The translations under genes and the position numbers were made by a program. This document shows, in pieces, positions 23,844 through 32,242 of a stretch of 38,824 bases of DNA (positions within the stretch are counted from its first letter, which is position 1; each line of letters starts with the position of its first letter). The DNA is from Methanomicrobia archaeon. GTDB taxonomy: Archaea > Methanobacteriota_B > Thermococci > Methanofastidiosales > NM3. Location: assembly GCA_030603445.1 (NCBI GenBank), contig JAUVXU010000015.1, positions 1 to 38,824 of the forward strand, read 5' to 3'. Under the pieces are notes generated by a model, which was not told the DNA's origin, did no database searches, and saw only the letters and a list, made by a program, of their open reading frames with translations.

Positions 23844-25632
23844 ATATTATCTGAAACAATTTTCCAATAATAAAGTAGGCAACAGTAGACCATGCAAAAA
23901 TTGCAACAACATCAAGTAAGATTCCAATCTTGGCCATTTTTTCTATCTTAACATAGCCTGTACCAAAGACTATAGCATTAGGCGGGGTTGCGACAGGCAA
24001 AGCAAACACCAAGGAAGTGGCAACAGCAGCGCATATCATGAAAGCTGTTGGGTCCTTGTTTATAGCAGAACCCAAAGCAAACATGATTGGCATAAGCATA
24101 GCCGCAGTTGCAGTATTTGATGTCACCTCTGAGAGTAAAACCGCCATAGTAACTATTAATAATATAAGCAAAAGCATTGGCACATTAGCAAAAAGAGTGA
24201 GGTATGATGCTATCCAAGATGCCATTCCTGTATTTGCGATAGCCTTACCAAGCGTCAGACCCCCTCCAAAGAGTATCAAAGTCCCCCAGGGAACATATTT
24301 CTCTGCAGCCTTCCAGTCCATTGTAAACTTCGCCTTTTTAAAGTCAACTGGAAGCAAAAATAATAAAATTATTGCAAATATGGATATGGTACTATCGTGA
24401 ACCCAAGAGAAATATCCTCCAAACCAGCTGGACCATCCCAATAATAAAGTAGTATTTCCTATCGAGATAGATGATCGCGTCGCCCATGCGATCGCAGTAA
24501 AAACAAATACTAACAACGTATTTCTCTCACCAACAGATAAAGGTCCTAATTGTTTCATGCTCTCCTTAATTATATCTTTGCCACCACCTATCTCGTCAAT
24601 CTCGGGAGGCGACCTCCACAAGATATAACGCCAGGCAAGAGGAAGGAAAATAATCATCATTGGCAGACCAATACGAATCCACAATGCAAAAGTTATTTCT
24701 TTACCTACTAGCTGTGAAATGAATCCTGCAGCAATGCCGTTTGGTGGGGTTCCAATCAATGTTCCTAGGCCCCCTATAGATGCTGCATACGCTATAGACA
24801 ACATCAGTGCAAGGCCAAAACTACTTTTTCCAGGACGAAGATTCGATTGGATAAGCACCGCAAGCGCCACTGGCATCATCAATGCTGTCGTGGCAGTATT
24901 TGATATCCACATCGAGAGAAAAGCGGTTGAAATCATAAAACCTAGGATCACACGAGATGGTTTTGTACCAAAAATATTCAAGATTGTATAGGATATTCGT
25001 TTGTCAAGACCCCATTTCCTAATTGATGCGGCTATAACGAAACCGCCCAAAAAAAGGAAAATAAGATAATTTGAGTATTGTTCGAATGCAGAGAAATAAC
25101 TTGGATATAAAGAATAACGATAATTGCTTACACGCAAAAGAGGAAACAAGACCATTGGAATAAGTGCGGTCACTGTTACTGGAATAGCCTCTGAGATCCA
25201 CCACAATGCCATCAAAAGGGCTATTGCAAGCACGTATTTTTGTGCTTTTGCCTGGCCCATGATAAGGTCGTATAAAGATTGTGGGGCATTGTATGCTGAC
25301 TTAGAAGCAAAAGATTGGTAAGAGCTTTCAGATATCATTGTTGGGGCTTTTTTAGCTGTAGAAACGTACACTGTACGAGAATACTCCAAAAATTCTTCGA
25401 ACGTTTCCTCGTTCACAAGACCGAATTCAGCTGCTATTAGCGTATTGGTATCCTCGGGCAAGTAATTCTGCAAAACTTCAAACCCACTTCTATTCATAGC
25501 TGAGGGAGATGGCACCAAAACAACTATAAAAAAAACTATAATTCCAAGAAAAAGACCAATTTTATGAAAATTAAACTTTCTTTGTAAAATGTTTTTCTTG
25601 CCGCTCTTTCTACTATTTTGTTGTAAACGCAC
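23836..25632 (-). CDS. SLC13/DASS-family sodium-coupled anion transporter
   Basis: 598 residues, longer than the usual 450-500. The family motifs are clear: WWISEAIPVTVTALIPMV, SNTATTALMMPVALAV, the GTLIGTPPNGIAAGF loop and SEVTSNTATAAMLMP. These SNT motifs line the sodium- and substrate-binding sites. Between the first membrane segment (about residues 25-45) and the core (from about 130) lies an 85-residue hydrophilic stretch that should lie outside the membrane and is not typical. Substrates of the family are dicarboxylates, citrate or sulfate. The start is GTG with AGGG before it. It is convergent with the ABC/AIR operon; a common role in anion uptake is possible. Confidence 0.87.
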   Translation of the reverse strand: MRLQQNSRKSGKKNILQRKFNFHKIGLFLGIIVFFIVVLVPSPSAMNRSGFEVLQNYLPEDTNTLIAAEFGLVNEETFEEFLEYSRTVYVSTAKKAPTMISESSYQSFASKSAYNAPQSLYDLIMGQAKAQKYVLAIALLMALWWISEAIPVTVTALIPMVLFPLLRVSNYRYSLYPSYFSAFEQYSNYLIFLFLGGFVIAASIRKWGLDKRISYTILNIFGTKPSRVILGFMISTAFLSMWISNTATTALMMPVALAVLIQSNLRPGKSSFGLALMLSIAYAASIGGLGTLIGTPPNGIAAGFISQLVGKEITFALWIRIGLPMMIIFLPLAWRYILWRSPPEIDEIGGGKDIIKESMKQLGPLSVGERNTLLVFVFTAIAWATRSSISIGNTTLLLGWSSWFGGYFSWVHDSTISIFAIILLFLLPVDFKKAKFTMDWKAAEKYVPWGTLILFGGGLTLGKAIANTGMASWIASYLTLFANVPMLLLILLIVTMAVLLSEVTSNTATAAMLMPIMFALGSAINKDPTAFMICAAVATSLVFALPVATPPNAIVFGTGYVKIEKMAKIGILLDVVAIFAWSTVAYFIIGKLFQIISI

Positions 25633-25894
25633 CCTACGCCCCCCTATAATCTAAAGATAAGTTACGGGAATTTAAAAATGTTTTTGGAATTTTTGTGTGA
25701 GGATTGTTAACAGTGCATCAAATGAAATAAATAGAAAATATTCAATAGGAATTAAGAATCGAAATAGAAGCAATCAGTAAGTCCTCTTTTAATCAAAAAG
25801 GCCGATAATCTTTTTGCTCAGAACATAAGGAAAAAAGAATCTTCAGAAAAGAAGACACCATATAAAAAGAAGAAATTATTAAAGAAAATAGAGT

Positions 25895-25975
25895 TTAGTC
25901 GCCCCAGTATAGGCCGCGCATTAGTATTGGAAAGATCCAAAACAGACCTAGTATTACAATATCTTTCTTACCCAT
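25895..25975 (-). CDS. 26-residue membrane microprotein, second tandem copy
   Basis: A complete 26-residue peptide that starts GKKDIVILG after Met, continues with a hydrophobic stretch (LFWIFPILM) and ends RGLYWGD. It is almost the same as the peptide encoded 2 bases upstream. Between the copies there are four synonymous codon changes and one amino-acid change (Gly for Ser at position 2), the pattern expected when protein sequence is under selection. One membrane helix with a charged N-terminus and an Arg near its end is predicted. No family recognised. It lies about 0.7 kb from the end of the Hdr operon on the same strand. Confidence 0.7.
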   Translation of the reverse strand: MGKKDIVILGLFWIFPILMRGLYWGD

Positions 25976-25977
25976 TC

Positions 25978-26058
25978 TTAGTCACCCCAGTATAGACCAC
26001 GCATTAGTATTGGAAAAATCCAAAACAGACCTAGTATTACAATATCTTTCTTACTCAT
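25978..26058 (-). CDS. 26-residue membrane microprotein, first tandem copy
   Basis: Same peptide as the next copy with Ser at position 2. AGGTG at 26064-26068 stands at correct distance from the ATG, and a TATATAAA box at 26092-26099 is about 35 bases up, so the pair has its own promoter. The stop codon is followed by only two bases and the next ATG, so both are translated from one message. The hydrophobic core with two Trp, one Arg and a terminal Gly-Asp suggests a single-span peptide, perhaps a subunit or regulator of a membrane complex. No function is known to me. Confidence 0.72.
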   Translation of the reverse strand: MSKKDIVILGLFWIFPILMRGLYWGD

Positions 26059-26091
26059 AGATACACCTATCCAAATATATAAAGATATTGG

Positions 26092-26099
26092 TATATAAA
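26092..26099 (-). promoter_or_regulatory. TATA box of the microprotein pair
   Basis: Reads TTTATATA on the minus strand, 34-41 bases before the ATG at 26058, with a good ribosome binding site in between. A second AT-rich element (26075-26084) lies too close to the gene to be the main box. Confidence 0.5.
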
Positions 26100-26179
26100 T
26101 GTTGTGGTATTATAATACCCTTATAATAACATAAGATACAATCTATGTGTTATCCAAAAAGAAAGAAATATGATAAAGA

Positions 26180-26296
26180 TCACTCTATATCACAATGTTC
26201 ACAGTACCACTCTTTCTGGTGGTTCCACTGATTTATATAATACTTCATTTCATTGCCACAATTAGGGCACATCATTTTCTCTAGCGTTTCCGCCAT
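26180..26296 (-). CDS. 38-residue zinc-ribbon protein
   Basis: A complete small gene with GGGAGGGAT, a very strong ribosome binding site, just before the ATG. The peptide has MMCPNCGNEMKYY near the start and WYCEHCD at the end, giving two CxxC pairs 20 residues apart, a standard zinc ribbon. The two knuckles are joined by YYINQWNHQKEW. Such free zinc ribbons are common in Archaea and often bind nucleic acid or a partner protein. The role is unknown. It is upstream of the microprotein pair on the same strand, separated by 121 bases with a promoter. Confidence 0.72.
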   Translation of the reverse strand: MAETLEKMMCPNCGNEMKYYINQWNHQKEWYCEHCDIE

Positions 26297-26570
26297 ATTA
26301 TCCCTCCCCTATTATATTAGTTGTTAAAACATATTAATTCTTCGTATGATTTGTGTAGTAAACTCCCATCCCAAGAGTTTGGATAACTTTTGCAATAATT
26401 GTGTGCTTAACACTTGGTATAGCATAACTCCTGTTACTAAATAAACACTGTTGCACAATATACTAAAAAGATTTTTGAAAAATGCATAGTAAAGATACTA
26501 AGCAAAAACAAAATAATTAACTATTCATCCACCAACCTTTTTGACAGACGTTTTTCTTGCTAATAAATCT
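26297..26570. other. AT-rich intergenic region, no gene seen
   Basis: About 270 bases between the zinc-ribbon gene and the Hdr operon terminator. No open frame with a ribosome binding site, RNA gene or repeat was found. The promoter of the zinc-ribbon gene must lie in the first 80 bases. Confidence 0.5.
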
Positions 26571-26607
26571 AAAAAATAGAAAAAAATAAAAAGAGAATGG
26601 AAAAAAA
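26571..26607 (-). terminator. Oligo-T terminator of the Hdr operon
   Basis: On the minus strand, directly after the hdrB stop codon, there are four T-runs of 5-7 (TTTTTTT, TTTTT, TTTTTTT, TTTTTT) with few interruptions and no stem-loop. Runs of T alone stop archaeal RNA polymerase. Confidence 0.6.
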
Positions 26608-27489
26608 TTATTCTTTGGATCTCTTTGCTTTCTTGATCTTCTTCTCAAGATCACGTGTCGAGACCATATGTGTATGCATTGCCAGATGCTTCGGTCTGAC
26701 ACCAAATGCCAGCCCAATAAGCTCGCTCAAATGCAGGATAGGAATCTTGTATTTTTTCAGTTTTGCCTGGCCCTGATCAAGCTGCAGATGACAAAATGGG
26801 CAAATATTAAGCATGCAGTCAACATTTGCCTCCTCTACATTTCCCAGCTTCTCATCAAGTATCTTTAGTGAAACATCCTCTGCACCACTCCAAACGCCTC
26901 CGCCAGCACCGCAACAAGAAAGCTTATTCTTGAAATCAACACTCTCGCAACCTAAAGCCTCAACTATATCTTCGACAATATGTGGTGCTTCAGGATTTAA
27001 ATCTGGATGTTTAGCGGAAGGGCGCAAATAGTGGCACCCATAGTGAATAGCAACTCGCAAACCAAGATCAAGCTCCTTATTTTCCTTCAATTTATCTAAG
27101 GACTCGTGAAGAATATCGGCAAAGTGGTATACTTCAGTATTGCCATCGTATGAAAGACCAATCTTACCCAGCATCTCATTAACAAATTCCTGATTTTCCT
27201 TGCTCTTCTTAAACATCTCATTAGCTTCCCACAGCGAACCATAGCAACCGTTGCAAATAGTAAGAACATCCACATCGTCCTGACTAGCCATGACTATGTT
27301 GCGCACGCCAAGTGTCATATGAGTATTTCGGTCATATCCCCTAAATACTCCTGGAGCAGGGCAGCACGAGTACTTGTGGTCAAGCAACTCTATACCAATT
27401 TTATCAAACACTATGCGCGTTGATTTCTCTATTGAAGGATACATGTTCTTTGAGATGCAGCCAGGGAAAAGCGAATACTTGTTCTTCAT
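26608..27489 (-). CDS. hdrB: Heterodisulfide reductase subunit B-like (HdrB)
   Basis: 293 residues, the usual length. HdrB holds two non-cubane [4Fe-4S] clusters that cleave the CoM-S-S-CoB disulfide or a related substrate. Both cysteine-rich CCG domains are intact: C11, C42-C43, C79 and C82 (FPGC, SCCPAPG, CNGC) and C152, C192-C193, C230 and C233 (YGC, SCCGAGGG, CPFC). The C-terminal tail after residue 265 is Lys/Arg-rich and longer than needed. It starts directly after hdrC (no gap) and is the last gene of the operon. Other CCG-domain substrates are possible because the operon encodes more than one such protein. Confidence 0.92.
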   Translation of the reverse strand: MKNKYSLFPGCISKNMYPSIEKSTRIVFDKIGIELLDHKYSCCPAPGVFRGYDRNTHMTLGVRNIVMASQDDVDVLTICNGCYGSLWEANEMFKKSKENQEFVNEMLGKIGLSYDGNTEVYHFADILHESLDKLKENKELDLGLRVAIHYGCHYLRPSAKHPDLNPEAPHIVEDIVEALGCESVDFKNKLSCCGAGGGVWSGAEDVSLKILDEKLGNVEEANVDCMLNICPFCHLQLDQGQAKLKKYKIPILHLSELIGLAFGVRPKHLAMHTHMVSTRDLEKKIKKAKRSKE

Positions 27490-28002
27490 TTATTGCTCAC
27501 CATCCTTATTCTCTACAAGCTTAAGAATTCCCAGTTCATCAATTAGCTTCGTGAAATCCTTAAGGTATTTCTCGTCATGCGCCAAATCATCGGGTCTTAT
27601 CGGAAGGCCTATGATGGATCTGATCTTCTCAACCTCTGGGCTAAGAGGAAATCCATCGCCCTTATCACGGAGTGATTTGATAGCCGTAACATGCAGCGGG
27701 GGAAAATTATGGTCTCCTTTCCTGACAGCCCGATTTCTAAGGTATATAACTGCTTCTGTTGTATCAACACCTTTTGGACAACGCTCTTGGCAGTTGTAAC
27801 AAGTAGTACAATACCAAAGAGAAGGATCATCCTTTAGATCTACGCCATCCTGAGCCAGGTGGATAAGTTCCCGTATTCTTATTCTAGACTGCCTGCCTGC
27901 AGGACAGCCTGCAGTGCATTTTCCACATTGTACGCAGCTTAGGATTTTACTATCTTCTAATATTTTCTTGAACTGCTCTATCTCATATGGGTCTTCGCTC
28001 AT
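27490..28002 (-). CDS. hdrC: Heterodisulfide reductase subunit C-like (HdrC)
   Basis: 170 residues, typical. Two [4Fe-4S] sites are visible: C23-x2-C26-x2-C29-x3-C33 and C65-x2-C68-x2-C71-x3-C75. HdrC passes electrons from HdrA to the active site in HdrB. It overlaps the preceding HdrD-like gene by four bases (ATGA) and adjoins hdrB, so translation is coupled on both sides. No membrane segment is present, so this is the soluble HdrABC type, not the membrane HdrDE type. Confidence 0.92.
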   Translation of the reverse strand: MSEDPYEIEQFKKILEDSKILSCVQCGKCTAGCPAGRQSRIRIRELIHLAQDGVDLKDDPSLWYCTTCYNCQERCPKGVDTTEAVIYLRNRAVRKGDHNFPPLHVTAIKSLRDKGDGFPLSPEVEKIRSIIGLPIRPDDLAHDEKYLKDFTKLIDELGILKLVENKDGEQ

Positions 28003-29972
28003 TCTTCCACCCCCATGGACTCCATGAGAAGATTTAGGATATCTACAACAGGTATGTGATCTGAATTGTCCCCTAGATTAAGCTCACAAAATGGACATGC
28101 TGAAACCACCATATCTGCACCTTTCTCTTGAGCCTCTTCCATCTTCTTCTTTGCAAGGTTATTGGCCATGTCTGGTTTGGCTGACTTTACGCCACCGCCA
28201 GCACCGCAACACTGTGCCTGTTCTTTTTCCTTATCAAAAGTTATAAGTTCAATCCCTGGGACTGTCTCGATAATCTCTCTCGGGATATCGTAGTATCCAA
28301 ACTTCCTTCCAAGATGGCAGGGATCATGGTACATGACCTTCTTCTTAACAGCTTTTAGTGGAAGTTTTTCAATATGTTCTTTTACAATATCCGTTATATG
28401 CAGTATATTAAGGCCTTCATAATCCTTCTTAAGCGTTGCATAGCAGCCGGAGCAAGAACAAACAACTGGTCTGTCTTTGAGAATCTCTGTGTTCTTTTTG
28501 ATTAGCTCTGATAAGTCATGCCCTGTTCTCTTCATAACAGAACCACAGCACACAAGCCCTTCAGGAATTTCCCATTCAATGCCCAACATATCGAGAATCT
28601 TTGTAGTCGCATTAAACACATCATCTCTCCTATATAAAGCGACACAGCCTGGGTAGTAGATGTACTTCGCCTTGGGATTTGGCTTTGACTTGGATTCCTT
28701 CTCGGCAAACACATTGCCAGTTTTTGCTATAGCTTTCGCAATCTTTTCATGTTTCTCTGGACCAAGACCCATATTTACAAGTTCCTTTCGGAACTCTTCC
28801 ATCAAACCTGAAGTGTCATGATGGGTCTTACATACCTCTGTGCAGTTCTTGCATGTAGTACAAAGGAATGCCTGCTCCAGAAGGTCGTCGTCTATATACT
28901 TTGTAACATCCTTCTTAATTTCAAGGGGTTCAAGGAATTTTCCTGCAGATTCTGGAATGTCATAATCCTTCTCCTCCTTGAATGGGTCATAAACGCCCAG
29001 CGCATATCCTACCACTTGGTCAAATCCAAGTATCTTGATGTCGTCTAGTGCCTTTGCATCCTCATTGTCCAACTCAAAGTGTATACAATCGAGATGTATG
29101 GAACATTTGGTGCATGCAGTAACCAAGTATTCTGCGCCAGATGCCTTTGCTTCCTCAAGGCGTGCCCTTCGCACGTCGCGCGAGTATCTATTACAGTTAA
29201 GCCACGCTGAAACTGAGCAGCATATAGCATCTTCGCGGACATTTTCCATCTCCCTAAAGTCAGAAGCCTTTGCTAGAACCTCTCGTGGAGCGTCATATAT
29301 TTCATTGTAACGGCCATACCTGCATGGATCATGGTATGTGGTCTTCAGATCCTTTTTGACAAATTCAGGATTTTGTTGTTGAACAAATTCAAGGAAAGAT
29401 ACAACATCCAAGCCGTATATGTTCTTGAACATATGGTAGCCTTCGGCACAGCTAACAACGATCTTCTTTCCCTTAAGCTTCTTCATCATCTCTTCTTTTA
29501 ATACCTCAAATTCATCAAGAGCACCAGAGAAGTAGATATCATGCCCGCAGCACCCATAGACTATTTCTGGCTTGAAACCTAGTTTGTTAAGAGAGAGTAC
29601 AGCGGCCTTCGCATTGCCGCTGTAGTTGGTATCTCTTTGAAGCAATGTATCAAAGAGGGCCGCACATCCGGGGAAATAAACAATGTCATTCCCTTCTTCA
29701 ACACCTTTTAGCCACCCTTGTGTCTCGGCCATGCCAGAGAGTTTGGACGCTAATCTAAACACGTCGCGATGAGAACCCTTTATTTCTCCTTTTTCATCTT
29801 TTATGTAGCGTGCGATACGCACCACTTTCTCCAAATTAAGCTCCGTAGGACACGTTGATGCACAGAGTTTGCATGTTGCACACTCCGCAGTATCCCCAAT
29901 CTCACAGCTGCCCTGTAGCTTAGTCTCTGTTACTTCCTTGGCTTCAGTCTTCTTGATCTTATCTACTGACAT
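27999..29972 (-). CDS. Tandem HdrD-like protein with four CCG half-sites
   Basis: 657 residues, about twice a normal HdrCB unit. The first half has a ferredoxin-type CATCKLCASTCP, then CCG domains with FPGCAA, YGCCGHD, YHDPCRYG, AICCSVSAW and ACTKC. The second half repeats this: CTTCKNCTEVC, YPGCVAL, VCCGSV, CSGC, YHDPCHLG, QCCGAGGG and CPFC. In the first half, one domain reads CCS in place of CCG, so one cluster site may be altered. Each half carries only one clear ferredoxin-like motif, not two. The protein would hold several non-cubane clusters and could reduce a disulfide or hold electrons between partners. It overlaps the previous gene by 10 bases. Confidence 0.85.
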   Translation of the reverse strand: MSVDKIKKTEAKEVTETKLQGSCEIGDTAECATCKLCASTCPTELNLEKVVRIARYIKDEKGEIKGSHRDVFRLASKLSGMAETQGWLKGVEEGNDIVYFPGCAALFDTLLQRDTNYSGNAKAAVLSLNKLGFKPEIVYGCCGHDIYFSGALDEFEVLKEEMMKKLKGKKIVVSCAEGYHMFKNIYGLDVVSFLEFVQQQNPEFVKKDLKTTYHDPCRYGRYNEIYDAPREVLAKASDFREMENVREDAICCSVSAWLNCNRYSRDVRRARLEEAKASGAEYLVTACTKCSIHLDCIHFELDNEDAKALDDIKILGFDQVVGYALGVYDPFKEEKDYDIPESAGKFLEPLEIKKDVTKYIDDDLLEQAFLCTTCKNCTEVCKTHHDTSGLMEEFRKELVNMGLGPEKHEKIAKAIAKTGNVFAEKESKSKPNPKAKYIYYPGCVALYRRDDVFNATTKILDMLGIEWEIPEGLVCCGSVMKRTGHDLSELIKKNTEILKDRPVVCSCSGCYATLKKDYEGLNILHITDIVKEHIEKLPLKAVKKKVMYHDPCHLGRKFGYYDIPREIIETVPGIELITFDKEKEQAQCCGAGGGVKSAKPDMANNLAKKKMEEAQEKGADMVVSACPFCELNLGDNSDHIPVVDILNLLMESMGVEE

Positions 29973-32242
29973 ATTTCCACCATCCTCTTAGCAGCTGCTA
30001 CAAACTTGGGACCTTCTGCCGAAGACATATTGAAAAGATTGAGTTTATGTCCTCCAACACCCATTATATCGAGAGATTTCTTAGCAAGAGCTACTTTCTC
30101 CTTTGCCTGAAGGTTGCCATCTATATAGTGACATTGCCCCTCAAGGCATGCGGCTAAAAATACGCCTTTTGCGCCTTTATAGAATGGATATAGCATATGT
30201 TGCATCGTCACACGACCAGAACAAGGCACTCTAATTACCTTTATCTTTGGGCTTATCTTTGCCTTTGCCGTACCTGCTAGATCGGCCGCATTATAACCAC
30301 ACTGGTAGCATGAGAAGGCAATTATGCTATCTCTATCCGAAGCAAGAATACCATCAATCTGTCTTGTTATCTGATCCTCTGTATAGAGCGACAGATCTAT
30401 AGCACCAGTTGGGCATGTAACAGAACATTTACCGCAAGACTGACAAGACACATCAAGTACCTTGTAGAACTCGCCGGTGGTCTCTATAGCATCGTAGACG
30501 CAGTTATCTGCACATGTACCACATTTGATACACACTTCTGGATTGATTTTAGATGTAACAAGCTCTATCTCTATCTCCGGGTCTTTTAGGAATGTTGCAA
30601 TCCTTGAAGCAACCATCCCTGCATCAGTTATACATTCTTGAATAGGTTTTGGAGATTCTGACGTGCCTGCTATATAAATACCCTTATTTGCAGTGTCAAC
30701 AGGGGCTATCTTGACGTGCACCGGTGCAAGGAAGTTGTCTGCACCAGACACAAGATGTATAATAGTCCCCATATCACGAGTACCTTGAGAAGGTATCAGG
30801 CCAGTTGAAAGAACTACTAAATCCGCCTTTATCGCCTTTGGTTCGTTGGCAAAAGTATCCTCTACTCTAACAATAAGATCCTCGCCGTCAGGGACTATTT
30901 CTGACACGTTGCCGCGCAAATATTTTATGCCCATCTCACGTGCCGTATCGAAAAACTCTTCATAACCCCTTCCAGCAGTTCGCATGTCAATATAACACAG
31001 TGTAATATCCATCTCGGGATTCTCAGCTTTTATGAGTCGCGCATTCTTAGTAGCATACATGCAACATATCTTTGAACAATATACATTGTGCCTCCTGTCA
31101 CGCGACCCTGCACACTGGACAAACAACAGGTGCTTTGGCTTCTTCCCGTCCGAAGGTCTTAATATCTCACCTTCAGTTGGTCCTGATGGGACTTTAAGAC
31201 GCTCAAGCTGCAGCCCAGTTATGACATTTGGATGCTCCAGGTGGTACTCTGTGTTGGAAAGATCCACAAGATCGTACCCAGTTGCAACGACAATTGCACC
31301 CACTGTGAGTTTGAACTCGCGTGGTTCATCATCATACATTATCGCACCAGCCTTGCAAACGTTCTCACAAGTACCACATCGTATACATGAATCACGCTCT
31401 ATCCTGTTCTTAAGAGGCACTGCCTGAGCCATTGGTTTGTAAATTGCGGCCCTTAGGCCCATTTCAAGATCCCATTCGCTCCAGACCTCTACAGGACAAT
31501 GTGTCGTGCATTCCCCGCAAGCAGTGCATTTTGTCTCATCGACGTAACGTGGTTTCTTTACAACCGTGGCAATATACTCGCCAGCTCTGCCCTTTACCTC
31601 GGTAACCTCCGAGAGGGAGAATATGTCTATGAGAGGATTCATAGCAACATCTGCTAGCAGTGGTGAACCAGTACACATTGCACAATCGTCAGTTGGGAAA
31701 ATCCTATCGAATCTGACCATATTTCCTCCTATGGTCTCTTTCTTTTCCACCATATTCACATGAAATCCCTTATCGGATAACTCAAGAGAAGCATGCATTC
31801 CAGCAATGCCTCCACCAATTATCAAAACGTCCTTTGTAACAGAGACTTTTGTTGTACCAATGTCTGTAAGCAGTTTTGCTTTTTCAATAGCACCATTGAT
31901 GATTGCCTTGGCCTTCTCTGTTGCCTCCTCTTTGTTTGGGGTAACCCATGCACACTGTTCCCTTATGTTCGCAAACTCCCATTTGAATTGATTCATCTTC
32001 TCGCCTATACATGCCTGGAAGATGCCTCCATGATGTTTAGGGGAACATGATGCAATAACAACGGAATCTAGGTTCAATTCTTCTATCTTCTCTTTGATTA
32101 GATTCTGACCAATCTCAGAGCATAAAAACATAGTATCAAATGCGATAACGCCTTCTTTTTTATTGAAGTACTCAGTCAGTTCGGGGACATGTACATATCC
32201 ACCGATATTGTTACCGCAAAAGCAAATGAAAACTCCAATCAT
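29963..32242 (-). CDS. HdrA-MvhD fusion (QmoB-like flavin electron-transfer subunit)
   Basis: 759 residues, close to QmoB of sulfate reducers. An N-terminal HdrA domain (FICFCGNNIGGY) is followed by an FAD site GGGIAG at residues 143-148, the HdrA-type Cys region DDCAMCTGSP at 185-193, ferredoxin sites at C239-C249 and C286-C296, and two more near 570-625 (CIKCGTCADNC, CQSCGKCSVTC). Residues about 640-759 are an MvhD domain with AFSCYQCGY, CSGRV and CLEGQCHY, which binds a [2Fe-2S] cluster. HdrA is the bifurcating flavin subunit in methanogens. The fusion lets electrons pass from MvhD to FAD in one chain. It overlaps the previous gene by four bases. Confidence 0.9.
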   Translation of the reverse strand: MIGVFICFCGNNIGGYVHVPELTEYFNKKEGVIAFDTMFLCSEIGQNLIKEKIEELNLDSVVIASCSPKHHGGIFQACIGEKMNQFKWEFANIREQCAWVTPNKEEATEKAKAIINGAIEKAKLLTDIGTTKVSVTKDVLIIGGGIAGMHASLELSDKGFHVNMVEKKETIGGNMVRFDRIFPTDDCAMCTGSPLLADVAMNPLIDIFSLSEVTEVKGRAGEYIATVVKKPRYVDETKCTACGECTTHCPVEVWSEWDLEMGLRAAIYKPMAQAVPLKNRIERDSCIRCGTCENVCKAGAIMYDDEPREFKLTVGAIVVATGYDLVDLSNTEYHLEHPNVITGLQLERLKVPSGPTEGEILRPSDGKKPKHLLFVQCAGSRDRRHNVYCSKICCMYATKNARLIKAENPEMDITLCYIDMRTAGRGYEEFFDTAREMGIKYLRGNVSEIVPDGEDLIVRVEDTFANEPKAIKADLVVLSTGLIPSQGTRDMGTIIHLVSGADNFLAPVHVKIAPVDTANKGIYIAGTSESPKPIQECITDAGMVASRIATFLKDPEIEIELVTSKINPEVCIKCGTCADNCVYDAIETTGEFYKVLDVSCQSCGKCSVTCPTGAIDLSLYTEDQITRQIDGILASDRDSIIAFSCYQCGYNAADLAGTAKAKISPKIKVIRVPCSGRVTMQHMLYPFYKGAKGVFLAACLEGQCHYIDGNLQAKEKVALAKKSLDIMGVGGHKLNLFNMSSAEGPKFVAAAKRMVEICQ

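Noticed and set aside
25895-26058. CRISPR-like or simple direct repeat
   Set aside because: Only two units with no spacer; the differences fall mostly in third codon positions, so a coding duplication explains it better.
26517-26717. 66-codon frame at the end of hdrB
   Set aside because: It overlaps the hdrB tail in another frame and runs through the oligo-T terminator.
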